Shown here: in pieces, positions 41,240-49,187 of the stretch
Layout: each line of letters starts with the position of its first letter
How positions within the stretch are numbered: the stretch's first letter is position 1
NCBI RefSeq assembly: GCF_036226885.1
Contig: NZ_CP109027.1
Location: 1,736,001 to 1,800,000 of the forward strand
Direction of reading: 5' to 3'
DNA from: Streptomyces sp. NBC_00663
GTDB taxonomy: Bacteria > Actinomycetota > Actinomycetes > Streptomycetales > Streptomycetaceae
Length of the DNA: 64,000 bases
Made by a program: the position numbers and the translations under genes
The notes under the pieces: generated by a model
The model's database searches: none
Told to the model about the DNA's origin: nothing
The model's input: only the letters and a program-made list of their open reading frames with translations

Positions 41240-41667
41240 TCCTGCTCCTCCTTCCTGCGTGAGGCCGTCGACTTACGGGCGCGTGGCCGTTGCTGCGGTT
41301 CGCTCTCGCCCTCCTCGCGCGCCTGCTTGAAGGCGTCGGAGATGGTCTGTGCGGCGCCGGACAGTGCGCCCTTGGACTTGCCACGGGCGCCGGACTCGGT
41401 CATCTCGCCGACGAGGTCGGGGAGGCCGGGGTTCTTGCGCGGCCCGGCTTCGAGGTCGAGGCGGTTGCACGCCTCGGCGAAGCGCAGGTACGTGTCCACG
41501 CTGGCCACGACGACCCGGACGTCGATCTTGAGGATCTCGATACCGACCAGGGAGACCCGCACGAACGCGTCGATGACGAGACCCCTGTCGAGGACTAGTT
41601 CCAGAACGTCGTAGAGGCCACTCGAGCCACCTCCGCCGCCGCTCTGCTGTGCCGGGACAACGGTCAT
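41236..41667 (-). CDS. gvpA: Gas vesicle structural protein GvpA, with C-terminal extension
   Basis: 143 residues. The shell-forming core is SSGLYDVLELVLDRGLVIDA, FVRVSLVGIEILKIDVRVVV and ASVDTYLRFAEACNRLDLE, matching GvpA almost through its full about 70-residue length. An additional Lys/Arg/Gln-rich tail of about 60 residues follows (ARGKSKGALSGAAQT, RPRARKSTASRRKEEQE), absent from cyanobacterial or haloarchaeal GvpA. A tail like this could decorate the vesicle or stop it from growing. GvpA forms the rib of the gas-permeable shell. Confidence 0.94.
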   Translation of the reverse strand: MTVVPAQQSGGGGGSSGLYDVLELVLDRGLVIDAFVRVSLVGIEILKIDVRVVVASVDTYLRFAEACNRLDLEAGPRKNPGLPDLVGEMTESGARGKSKGALSGAAQTISDAFKQAREEGESEPQQRPRARKSTASRRKEEQE

Positions 41668-41719
41668 GCCGACCGCGCCTCCTTCTCTGCCGTTTCGGAT
41701 TGAGGACCGGGACGGCGGC

Positions 41720-42073
41720 CTACCTGCCGCCCGGCCTGTGTGCGTCGGAGCGCCCGCGTTCGTAGCGGCGGACGCGCCGGTAGCCCGTGAGCTGCCCTTC
41801 CGGGTCGAGGTCGACCTGGTAGCTCGCCATCAGGCTCATCGTGTCGGGCACGCGGGCGAGTTCGAGGACCTCGATCTCCAGCGACCAGCCGTCCTCCGTC
41901 TGCTCGAAGGACGACACCGTCTCGGCGGCCATGCCGGTCAGCTCCGCGAGCTGGGTCCGCGCCTCGCGCAGCACCTGCATGGGGCTCGGCCGGTCGTCCG
42001 CCGTGTCGCTTTCCGCCCGCTTGGGGGATTGTTGTGAATTCTGGGTGTCTGATGTGTTTTTTGTGTTCGACAT
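41720..42073 (-). CDS. gvpO: Gas vesicle protein GvpO
   Basis: 117 residues from an ATG behind GAGAGGTGG. The first 35 residues are polar (MSNTKNTSDTQNSQQSPKRA). The rest is the GvpO fold: MQVLREARTQLAELTGMAAE, SFEQTEDGWSLEIEVLELAR and SLMASYQVDLDPEGQLTGYR, ending in a basic tail. GvpO is first in the streptomycete cluster and was linked to gvp expression in haloarchaea. The direct repeats upstream lie in its promoter region. Confidence 0.94.
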   Translation of the reverse strand: MSNTKNTSDTQNSQQSPKRAESDTADDRPSPMQVLREARTQLAELTGMAAETVSSFEQTEDGWSLEIEVLELARVPDTMSLMASYQVDLDPEGQLTGYRRVRRYERGRSDAHRPGGR

Positions 42074-42121
42074 GGCCACCTCTCGCTCCGGGTGGCCTCC
42101 TGCCCGCGGACCAAACCTTTG

Positions 42122-42159
42122 AGGTGCGCGGATGTCGACCAAGGTGTGCGGATGTCGAC
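42122..42159. repeat. Two 18-bp direct repeats upstream of the gas vesicle operon
   Basis: An 18-bp unit with core GCGGATGTCGAC occurs at 42122-42139 and 42142-42159, period 20 bp, with a single mismatch. On the minus strand they lie 49-86 bases before the gvpO ATG, a place for an activator or repressor pair. A GGTTT (42119-42115) next to them on the same strand could be a -35, but no GGGTAC follows. Confidence 0.65.
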
Positions 42160-42179
42160 GAGATCGCCCCGGGCGTACG

Positions 42180-43103
42180 TCAGCCACGCATCGCGTCGAG
42201 CCTGCGCCGGGCCGGTCCGAGGGCGCGGCCCCTGCCCAGCACGCCGGCCCAGGGATTGGTGCGGGCCTGGTCGACGGCGTCCTCGATGGTCCAGCGGCGG
42301 GCGTCGAGGCCCGGGTCGTCCAGCTGGGTCCAGGACAGCGGGGTGGCCACGGGGGCGCCGGGCCTGGCGCGGACCGTGTAGGGAGCGACCACGGTCTGGG
42401 CGTAGGCGTTGCGCTGGATGTCGAGGTAGAGGCGGTCGCCGCGGTCCTTCTTGCGGGCGGCCGTGGTGAACCGGTCGGGGTGCCCGGCGACGAGGAGGTC
42501 GGCGACGTCCCTCGCGAACGCGCGCACCTCGTCGAAGTCGTCGTGGCCGTCGACCGGGACGACGACGTGCAGTCCCCGCGAGCCGGTGGTCATCACCGCG
42601 GACGGCAGCTTCAGCTCGTCGAGCAGCTCCGCCAGCAGCCAGGCCGCCGTATGCACGGGGGCGAAGTCGTCGCCCGAGGGGTCGAGGTCGAAGACCATCC
42701 GGTCGGGCCGCGTCAGGCGTCCGACCCGGGACAGCCAGCGGTGCAGGGTCACACATGCCTGGTCGGCGAGGTGCAGGAGGGTGGCGGAGTCGTCGCACAC
42801 GGTGTGGCGGACGGTGCCGCCCTCCTTGGGCACCTCGACGCGGGTGATCCAGTCCGGATAGCTCTCCGGGGTGTTCTTCTGCATGAACCGGGGGCCGTCG
42901 ACACCGTCCGGGTGCCGTTCCAGCATCAGGGGGCGGCCGCGCAGGTGCGGCAGCATGAAGGGGGCGACGGCCCGGTAGTAGTCGGCGAGCTCGCCCTTGG
43001 TGTACTCCTTCGTCTCCCCGCTCCCCGGGAAGAGCACCTTGCCGGGCCGGTGCACCTCGACCGTGCGGCGTCCGGCCCGCACCTTCCGCACCTCGTCGGT
43101 CAC
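42180..43103 (-). CDS. LigD-type DNA polymerase/primase domain protein (NHEJ)
   Basis: 307 residues, GTG start overlapping the transketolase stop (GTGA). It is a stand-alone archaeo-eukaryotic-primase-type polymerase domain as in LigD: ERHPDGVDGPRFMQKNTPES, catalytic DxD in RMVFDLDPSGDDFAPV, MTTGSRGLHVVVPVDGHDDF and the late KKDRGDRLYLDIQRNAYAQT. No ligase or Ku gene is adjacent. Such proteins fill gaps and add nucleotides during end joining, often in spores or stationary cells. Position downstream of a redox gene and transketolase is odd but tightly coupled. Confidence 0.93.
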   Translation of the reverse strand: MTDEVRKVRAGRRTVEVHRPGKVLFPGSGETKEYTKGELADYYRAVAPFMLPHLRGRPLMLERHPDGVDGPRFMQKNTPESYPDWITRVEVPKEGGTVRHTVCDDSATLLHLADQACVTLHRWLSRVGRLTRPDRMVFDLDPSGDDFAPVHTAAWLLAELLDELKLPSAVMTTGSRGLHVVVPVDGHDDFDEVRAFARDVADLLVAGHPDRFTTAARKKDRGDRLYLDIQRNAYAQTVVAPYTVRARPGAPVATPLSWTQLDDPGLDARRWTIEDAVDQARTNPWAGVLGRGRALGPARRRLDAMRG

Positions 43104-44947
43104 CGCACGATCGCCTCTTCCACCAGCAGCTTTCCGGCCGCCGCGATGCCGGCGGCGTCGATACCGACGAGGTGGAGCTGCTCCTCGGGGGACGCCGAGC
43201 CGGGCATCGTCCGCACACCGAGACGCACGAGCCGCGGCACGGGCCGTCCGTCCAGGAACGCGTCCAGGACGGCGTCACCGAGGCCGCCCTCCTCGTGGTG
43301 GTCCTCGACCGTCATCAGACAGCCGGTCTCCTCGGCGGCCCGGCGCAGGGTGAGCCGGTCGACGGGCTTGACGGAGTACAGGTCGACGACCCGGATCCGG
43401 ATGCCGTCCGCCGCGAGGGTGTCGGCGGCGGCCAGCGCCTCGTGCACGGTCACGCCCGCGGCGACGACCGTCAGCCGGTCCTGGTCCGAGGAGCGCAGCA
43501 CCTTGCTGCCGCCGACCGGGAACTCCTCGTCGGAGTTGTAGATCACCGGGCTCTTCCCGCGCGAGGTGCGCAGATACCGGATGCCGTCGAGCCCGGCCAT
43601 GGCCGCGACGAGCTGCGCGGTCTGGTTCGCGTCGCACGGGTACAGCACGGTCGAGCCGTGCACGGCCCGCATCATCGCCAGGTCCTCAAGGCCCATCTGC
43701 GAGGGCCCGTCCTGCCCGATGGCGACCCCGGCGTGCGACCCGACGAGGTTGATCCCGGCGCCGCTGATGGACGCCATGCGGACGAAGTCGTGGGCCCGGG
43801 TGAGGAAGGCGGCGAAGGTGGCGGCGTACGGCACGAAGCCGCGCGCGGCCAGTCCCACCGCGGCGGCGACCATCTGCTGTTCGGCGATGTAGCACTCGAA
43901 GTAGCGGTCGGGATGTTCCTTGGCGAAGAGCTCGGCGCGCGTGGAGTCACCGACCTCGCCGTCCAGCGCCACGACATCACCGCGGGCGGTGCCAAGGGCG
44001 GCGAGGGCGTGCCCGTAGGCGTCGCGCGTGGCGATCTCCTCCCCGAGGTCCCAGGTGGGCAGGTCGAGGTGTCCGGCGCGTACGGCGTGCAGCATGCGGG
44101 CGGCGGGCGGCTCGTGCACACGGACCCGCAGGTCGCGGGGGCCGCCGAGTTCGGCGATCGCCTCCTCGGCGTCGGGCAGCGGCTTGCCGTGGAGTCCCTC
44201 GCGGTCCTGGACGGCCTCGACGCCCTTGCCCTTGAGGGTGCGGGCGAGGATCACGGTGGGCTGTCCGGTGGTGGACAGGGCCTCGCCGTATGCCCGGTCG
44301 ACGGCGTCCACGTCGTGGCCGTCCACCTCCACGGTGTGCCAGCCGAAGGCCTGGAAGCGGCGGGCGTAGGCGTCCAGGTCGTGGCCGTGCCGGGTGGGGC
44401 CGCGCTGGCCGAGCCGGTTGACGTCGACGATCGCGGTGAGGTTGTCGAGGTGTTCGTGGGCGGCGTGCTCGGCGGCCTCCCACACCGAGCCCTCGGCGAG
44501 TTCGCTGTCGCCGCACAGCACCCACACCCGGTATCCGGCGCGCTCCAGCCGCTTGCCGGCCAGCGCGATGCCGACGCCGACCGGCAGCCCCTGTCCGAGC
44601 GACCCGGTGGCGGTCTCCACCCACGGCAGCCGCCGCGGCGTGGGGTGTCCTTCCAGCCGGCTGCCCGACTCCCGGAAGGTGAGCAGCTCGTCGTCGTCGA
44701 GGGCGCCGACGGCCTTGTAGGCGGCGTACAGCAGCGGTGAGGCGTGTCCCTTGGAGAGGACGAAGCGGTCGTTGCCGGGGTGGGCGGGGCGGTCGAAGTC
44801 ATAGCGGAGGTGATGGGCGAGGAGTACGGCCATCAGGTCGGCGGCGGACATCGACGACGTCGGATGCCCCGACCCCGCGGCATCGGCCGCGCGCACACTG
44901 TCGACGCGCAACTGCTGACCCAGGTCGGTGAGTTCGGCGGACTTCAT
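43100..44947 (-). CDS. Transketolase
   Basis: 615 residues, ATG overlapping the NDH-like stop (ATGA). N-terminal ThDP-binding half: GSGHPTSSMSAADLMAVLLA, GHASPLLYAAYKAVGALDDD, GDSELAEGSVWEAAEHAAHE with metal-site VDVNRLGQ. Pyrimidine domain: VALDGEVGDSTRAELFAKEH and FVPYAATFAAFLTRAHDFVR; C-terminal domain from SGKSPVIY-type residues onward. At 615 it is shorter than the about 690-residue housekeeping enzyme, and it lacks the usual neighbours tal and zwf, so it is probably a second, stress-related transketolase moving two-carbon units in the pentose phosphate pathway. Confidence 0.93.
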   Translation of the reverse strand: MKSAELTDLGQQLRVDSVRAADAAGSGHPTSSMSAADLMAVLLAHHLRYDFDRPAHPGNDRFVLSKGHASPLLYAAYKAVGALDDDELLTFRESGSRLEGHPTPRRLPWVETATGSLGQGLPVGVGIALAGKRLERAGYRVWVLCGDSELAEGSVWEAAEHAAHEHLDNLTAIVDVNRLGQRGPTRHGHDLDAYARRFQAFGWHTVEVDGHDVDAVDRAYGEALSTTGQPTVILARTLKGKGVEAVQDREGLHGKPLPDAEEAIAELGGPRDLRVRVHEPPAARMLHAVRAGHLDLPTWDLGEEIATRDAYGHALAALGTARGDVVALDGEVGDSTRAELFAKEHPDRYFECYIAEQQMVAAAVGLAARGFVPYAATFAAFLTRAHDFVRMASISGAGINLVGSHAGVAIGQDGPSQMGLEDLAMMRAVHGSTVLYPCDANQTAQLVAAMAGLDGIRYLRTSRGKSPVIYNSDEEFPVGGSKVLRSSDQDRLTVVAAGVTVHEALAAADTLAADGIRIRVVDLYSVKPVDRLTLRRAAEETGCLMTVEDHHEEGGLGDAVLDAFLDGRPVPRLVRLGVRTMPGSASPEEQLHLVGIDAAGIAAAGKLLVEEAIVR

Positions 44948-46935
44948 GAGTCTCCTTCCGCGGGGGTTTCGGAACGACGGTCGGGCATGTCGGCGCGCTT
45001 GACCGGGCCGGGGGCCTCGGTGTGCGCGTCGCCGGCCCGGCTCTCGGCGGCTTCACCACCAGGCTGATTCGCGGCCGGCTCACCACCAGGCTGATTCGCG
45101 GCCGGCTCACCACCAGGCTGATTCGCGGCCGGCTCACCGCCAGGCTGATTCGCGGCCGGCTCGCCACCGGGCTGATTCGCGGCCGGCTCACCGCCAGGCT
45201 GGTTCTTGGCCGGCTCGCCACCGGGCTGGTTCTTGGCCGGTTCACCACCGGGCTGATTCGCGGCCGGCTCACCACCAGGCTGATTCGCAGCCGGCTCACC
45301 ACCAGGCTGATTCCTGGCCGGCCCACCACCAGGCTGATTCCTGGCCGGCCCACCACCAGGCTGATTCCTGGCCGGCCCACCACCAGGCTGATTCCTGGCC
45401 GGCTCACCACCAGGCTGATTCCTGGCCGGCTCACCACCAGGCTGATTCCTGGCCGGCTCACCACCGGGCTGGTTCCTGGCCGGCTCGCCACCGGGCTGGT
45501 TCTGGGCGGGTTCACCGCCGGGCCGGGTCTTCTCCGGTTCGGCGGCGGCGCGGCCCTGTGCCGGTCCGCCGCCCGTCCGGCCCTTCATGGGCTCCGCTGC
45601 TGCGTTCACTGTCTCGCTCCTCTTCTCCGGTCCCCCCGGCACCCGCGCCAGCTCCGGCGACGCCGTGTCCAGCGGGACCGACCAGGAGCGGACGAGTCCC
45701 AACTGGACGGTCTGGCGCGGCAGTACGGAATCCAGCAGCCAGTCGGCGGCGACCCGGACCCGGTTGCCGGGCATCGCCGCGAGGTGGTAGCCGCGGGTGA
45801 CGAGTCCCGCGAGCGGCCCGGGCAGGGGCACGCCCAGCGGATTGGCCGCGGCCTTCGCGCCACCCAGGTCGACGACGAAGCCCAGGTCGCGATGGCGATA
45901 GGCGCGCCGCGTGCCGATGCCGAGCGAGGCGGCGACATTGCGGGCCGCGACGTCCCCGTGCCGCCAGGCGTGCTGCGCGGTCATCGGCGTGAAGGAACCA
46001 GGTGTGTTCAGGTCGGGCACGGCGGCCGCGTCCCCGCACGCGAACACCTCGGGCCGACCCGGCACCTGGAGGTACGGATCCACGATCAGCCGCCCCCGCT
46101 CCAGGGGTTGCCCGACCCCTTCGACAAGCGGATCGGGCCGTACGCCGACGCACCACACCAGCGTCCGCGTGTCCACGAACTCCCCGTCGCTCAGCAGGAC
46201 CCCGCCGTGCGTGGCCTCCTTCACGGAGGTGCCCGTCCGGACGTCGACGCCGCGCTCGCGCAGCACCCGGTCGGCGGTGCGGGAGAGCCGTTCGTCCATC
46301 TCGGGCAGGACCCGCGGCGCGATGTCCAGGAGTATCCAGCGCGGCCGTACGCCGTCGCGCGGCGGCTGCCTGCGGGCCTGGGCGTCGGTGTACATCTGCC
46401 CGTGCGCGGCGACCTCGGTACCGGTGTAGCCGGCGCCGACCACCACGAAGGTGCGGCGGGCGGCGCAGCTCTTCGGGTCGTCGGCCGCGGCGGCGAGCTC
46501 CATCTGCCGGGTGACGTGATCGCGCAGGTACAGCGCCTCGGGCAGCCCGCGGAATCCGTGCGCGTGCTCGGCGACGCCGGGGATCGGCAGCAGTTTGTTG
46601 ACGCTGCCGACGGCGATGACCAGCCGGTCGTAGGGCAGGACGCCGCTGACGCCCTCGGGGTCCGTGTACCGCACGGCGCGTTCGTCGAGGTCGATCCCGT
46701 CGGCCTCGCCGAGCACCAGCCGGACCCGGGGCAGGGTGCCGGAGAGGGAGACGGTGACCCGGCGTGGTTCCAGGAGTCCGGCGGCGACCTGGGGCAGCAG
46801 GGGCAGGTACAGGAAGTAGTCGGTCGGGTTCAGCAGGGTGATCTCGGCCTGGTGCCGGGTGAGCCGGGACAGCGTGCGGGCCGTCCGGTACCCGGCGAAA
46901 CCGGCGCCGACGATCACGATGCGGGGTCGACTCAC
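44944..46935 (-). CDS. NDH-2-like FAD/NAD(P) oxidoreductase with 17-copy nonapeptide C-terminal tail
   Basis: 663 residues from a GTG start with GGAGG eight bases upstream. Residues about 1-400 are a type II NADH dehydrogenase-like flavoprotein: RIVIVGAGFAGYRTARTLSR, second dinucleotide fold RRTFVVVGAGYTGTEVAAHG, and FACGDAAAVPDLNTPGSFTP; then a hydrophobic C-terminal amphipathic region (LVTRGYHLAAMPGNRVRVAA) typical of membrane-facing NDH-2. Residues about 472-624 are 17 repeats of PGGEPAxNQ, followed by an acidic/basic end. NDH-2 moves electrons from NADH to quinone without pumping protons. The repeat tail is not part of the usual family. It is first gene of the overlapping NDH-transketolase-LigD trio. 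Confidence 0.9.
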   Translation of the reverse strand: MSRPRIVIVGAGFAGYRTARTLSRLTRHQAEITLLNPTDYFLYLPLLPQVAAGLLEPRRVTVSLSGTLPRVRLVLGEADGIDLDERAVRYTDPEGVSGVLPYDRLVIAVGSVNKLLPIPGVAEHAHGFRGLPEALYLRDHVTRQMELAAAADDPKSCAARRTFVVVGAGYTGTEVAAHGQMYTDAQARRQPPRDGVRPRWILLDIAPRVLPEMDERLSRTADRVLRERGVDVRTGTSVKEATHGGVLLSDGEFVDTRTLVWCVGVRPDPLVEGVGQPLERGRLIVDPYLQVPGRPEVFACGDAAAVPDLNTPGSFTPMTAQHAWRHGDVAARNVAASLGIGTRRAYRHRDLGFVVDLGGAKAAANPLGVPLPGPLAGLVTRGYHLAAMPGNRVRVAADWLLDSVLPRQTVQLGLVRSWSVPLDTASPELARVPGGPEKRSETVNAAAEPMKGRTGGGPAQGRAAAEPEKTRPGGEPAQNQPGGEPARNQPGGEPARNQPGGEPARNQPGGEPARNQPGGGPARNQPGGGPARNQPGGGPARNQPGGEPAANQPGGEPAANQPGGEPAKNQPGGEPAKNQPGGEPAANQPGGEPAANQPGGEPAANQPGGEPAANQPGGEPAANQPGGEAAESRAGDAHTEAPGPVKRADMPDRRSETPAEGDS
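45064..45522 (-). repeat. 17 tandem 27-bp repeats coding for PGGEPAxNQ
   Basis: In frame within the NDH-2-like gene. The order, from the N-terminal side, is one PGGEPAQNQ, four PGGEPARNQ, three PGGGPARNQ, two PGGEPAANQ, two PGGEPAKNQ and five PGGEPAANQ, then a broken copy. Neighbouring copies share the same variable residue, showing local duplication. A long open frame on the opposite strand runs through here because the repeat length is a multiple of three. Confidence 0.95.
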
Positions 46936-47009
46936 AGCGCGCCTCCGGGGCTGTCGCGTACCTCGGGAGCCTTCCGCGTCCCCCTGGCCAGGGTGACCAA
47001 ACGTGCGCC

Positions 47010-47034
47010 GGTTTCTGTCGTCGCCGCCGGGTAC
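47010..47034 (+). promoter_or_regulatory. Sigma-B-type promoter of the LLM oxidoreductase gene
   Basis: GGTTT at 47010-47014, 14 bases, GGGTAC at 47029-47034, 40 bases before the ATG at 47075. Both elements and the spacing are consensus; this is the best of the set. The opposite side of this gap must hold the promoter of the NDH-2-like gene. Confidence 0.7.
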
Positions 47035-47074
47035 CCGGAGCGTGCCCTCGTACAGCTGTCGTTGGAGGTCCCCC

Positions 47075-48034
47075 ATGCCCGAGTACGGCTACTTCCTGTC
47101 CTGCGAGGAGTTCGGTCCCGCGGATCTCGTCGAGCAGGCACGCATGGCCGAGCAGGCCGGTTTCCGCGCTCTGTGGATCTCCGACCACTACCACCCGTGG
47201 AACGACGCGCAGGGCCAGAGCCCGTTCGTCTGGTCGGTGCTCGGAGCGCTCTCGGAGGCGGTGTCGCTGCCGGTGGAGACGGCGGTGACCTGCCCGACCG
47301 TACGCACGCATCCCGCGGTGATCGCCCAGGCCGCGGCGACCACGGCGGTCATGACCGAGGGCCGTTTCCGGCTCGGCGTGGGCAGCGGCGAGGCCCTCAA
47401 CGAGCACATCGTGGGCCATGTCTGGCCGCCGGCGAGCGTACGCCTGGAGATGCTGGAGGAGTCGATCCAGATCATGCGCCGGCTGTTCACCGGCGAGGAG
47501 GTCAGCCACCACGGCACCCACTACACGGTGGAGAACGCCCGCCTCTACACGGTCCCCGACGAGCCCGTGCCCATCGACATCTCGGGCTTCGGCCCGGCGG
47601 CGACCGCGCTGGCGGCCCGGGTGGGCGACGGCTACATCACGATGATGCCGGAGGAGTCGATGGTGGAGCAGTTCCGCAAGGGCGGCGGGGGCGCGAAGCT
47701 CGTGAGCGGCGGGACGAAGGTCTGCTACGGCACGGACCGCGACGAGGCGGTACGCACCGTGCACCGTCTGTGGGCCAACCAGTTCCTGCCGGGCGAGCTG
47801 GCCCAGGTGCTGCCCTCGCCGAGCCACTTCGAGCAGGCGCAGACGCTGGTCACCGAGGACATGGTGCGCGACAAGGCGGTGTGCGGCGACGACGTCGACG
47901 AGCATGTGGCGGCCCTGTCGGCCTTCGCCGACGCGGGCTTCGACCGGGTCTACGTCAACCAGATCGGCCCCGACCAGCGCGGCTTCTTCGACTTCTACCG
48001 TACGAAGGTGCTGCCGCAGCTCCAGCAGGACTGA
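47075..48034 (+). CDS. LLM-class F420-dependent oxidoreductase
   Basis: 319 residues; ATG with GGAGG nine bases upstream, preferred over an upstream frame start. Luciferase-like TIM barrel: EYGYFLSCEEFGPADLVEQA, ALWISDHYHPWNDAQGQSPF, TTAVMTEGRFRLGVGSGEAL and MLEESIQIMRRLFTGEEVSH. The last two are signatures of the F420-dependent subgroup (glucose-6-phosphate dehydrogenase-like Fgd relatives). F420 enzymes commonly act on redox metabolites and in low-oxygen survival. The substrate is unknown. The next gene starts two bases after the stop. Confidence 0.92.
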   Translation: MPEYGYFLSCEEFGPADLVEQARMAEQAGFRALWISDHYHPWNDAQGQSPFVWSVLGALSEAVSLPVETAVTCPTVRTHPAVIAQAAATTAVMTEGRFRLGVGSGEALNEHIVGHVWPPASVRLEMLEESIQIMRRLFTGEEVSHHGTHYTVENARLYTVPDEPVPIDISGFGPAATALAARVGDGYITMMPEESMVEQFRKGGGGAKLVSGGTKVCYGTDRDEAVRTVHRLWANQFLPGELAQVLPSPSHFEQAQTLVTEDMVRDKAVCGDDVDEHVAALSAFADAGFDRVYVNQIGPDQRGFFDFYRTKVLPQLQQD

Positions 48035-48036
48035 CG

Positions 48037-49128
48037 ATGAGGCTGCATCGTCCGGCGGTCTCGGTCTACACCGTGCCGACCGACGCACCCGAGGCCGACG
48101 GCACGCTGAGCTGGGACTCGACCACGATCGTGATCACCGAGGTGACGGCGGGCGACGCGACGGGCACCGGCTGGACGTACGGCCCGCAGGCGGTCGGCGA
48201 CTTCCTGCGCGAGCACCTCGCCCCGCTGGTCGAGGACCGCAGTGCGCTGGACATCCCAGCGACCCATGAGGTCATGTGCCGGTCGGTGCGCAACGCGGGC
48301 CGCCAGGGCATCGCCGCGTGCGCGATCTCGGCCCTCGACATCGCGCTGTGGGACCTGAAGGCCCGCCTCCTGGAACTCCCTCTCGCCCACCTCCTGGGCA
48401 CCGTCCGCGAACGGGTCCCGGTGTACGGCAGCGGCGGCTTCACGACGTACGACGACCGGCACCTGGCGGCCCAGTTGGGCGGCTGGGTGCATGGGCAGCA
48501 GATCCCGCGCGTGAAGATCAAGATCGGCGAGAGCTGGGGCCGTTCGGTCCCCCGGGATCTCGCCCGCGTCCGCGCGGCCCGTCAGGTCATCGGCTCCCAG
48601 GCCGAGTTGTACGTCGACGCGAACGGCGCGTACACCCGTAAGCAGGCGGTCCGCGTCGGCGGAACGCTCGCCGAGCTGGGCGTGGGCTGGTTCGAGGAGC
48701 CGGTGTCCTCGGACGATCTGCCGGGTCTCAGGCTGGTCCGGGACGCGCTCGCGTGTGACGTGACGGCGGGCGAGTACGGCTACGACCTGCCCTACTTCGC
48801 CCGCATGATCTCCGCCGGCGCGGTCGACTGCCTCCAGATCGACGCGACCCGTTGCGGCGGCCTCACGGAGTTCCTCCGGGCGGCGTCCCTCGCCCAGGCC
48901 CACGGCCTGGACGTCTCCACCCACTGCGCCCCGCACGCCCACGCGGCGGCCGCCGCGTCCCTGCCCAACCTGCGCCACATGGAGTGGTTCCACGACCACG
49001 TCCGCATCGAGGACATGCTCTTCGACGGAGCCCTGGACCCGACGGGCGGCACGATCCGCCCCACGGCGGGCATCGGCCACGGCCTGACCCTACGGGCGGA
49101 GGACGCACGGGAGTTCAGGGTGGCGTGA
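48037..49128 (+). CDS. Enolase-superfamily enzyme (mandelate racemase/muconate lactonizing type)
   Basis: 363 residues starting at the ATG two bases after the preceding stop. An N-terminal capping domain (RPAVSVYTVPTDAPEADGTL) precedes the barrel. Catalytic elements: KxK in PRVKIKIGESWG, metal ligands in ELYVDANGAYTRKQ, GWFEEPVSSDDLPG and TAGEYGYDL, and the His in LDVSTHCAPHAHA. The lysine pair plus His is the mandelate-racemase pattern (acid sugar dehydratase or racemase). The substrate cannot be told. It is cotranscribed with the LLM gene, so a sugar-acid or F420-linked pathway is plausible. Confidence 0.9.
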   Translation: MRLHRPAVSVYTVPTDAPEADGTLSWDSTTIVITEVTAGDATGTGWTYGPQAVGDFLREHLAPLVEDRSALDIPATHEVMCRSVRNAGRQGIAACAISALDIALWDLKARLLELPLAHLLGTVRERVPVYGSGGFTTYDDRHLAAQLGGWVHGQQIPRVKIKIGESWGRSVPRDLARVRAARQVIGSQAELYVDANGAYTRKQAVRVGGTLAELGVGWFEEPVSSDDLPGLRLVRDALACDVTAGEYGYDLPYFARMISAGAVDCLQIDATRCGGLTEFLRAASLAQAHGLDVSTHCAPHAHAAAAASLPNLRHMEWFHDHVRIEDMLFDGALDPTGGTIRPTAGIGHGLTLRAEDAREFRVA

Positions 49129-49134
49129 CGGTGA

Positions 49135-49187
49135 ACTCAGCGACGCCGACGCCACCGTGACGACGTACTCACCGACGCCGACGCCAC
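49135..49187. repeat. Two 21-bp direct repeats flanking the SDR stop
   Basis: A unit with core CGACGCCGACGCCAC occurs at 49135-49155 and 49167-49187, 32 bp apart, one mismatch. The right copy overlaps the last codons and stop of the SDR gene on the minus strand; the left copy is just past the enolase-type stop. It looks like a local duplication of the gene end. Confidence 0.7.

Noticed and set aside
45022..49128. A 1368-residue plus-strand open frame through the repeat region
   Set aside because: It is an antisense shadow of the NDH-2-like gene: 27-bp repeats keep any frame open. Only its last part (48037-49128) is a real gene, the enolase-type enzyme.
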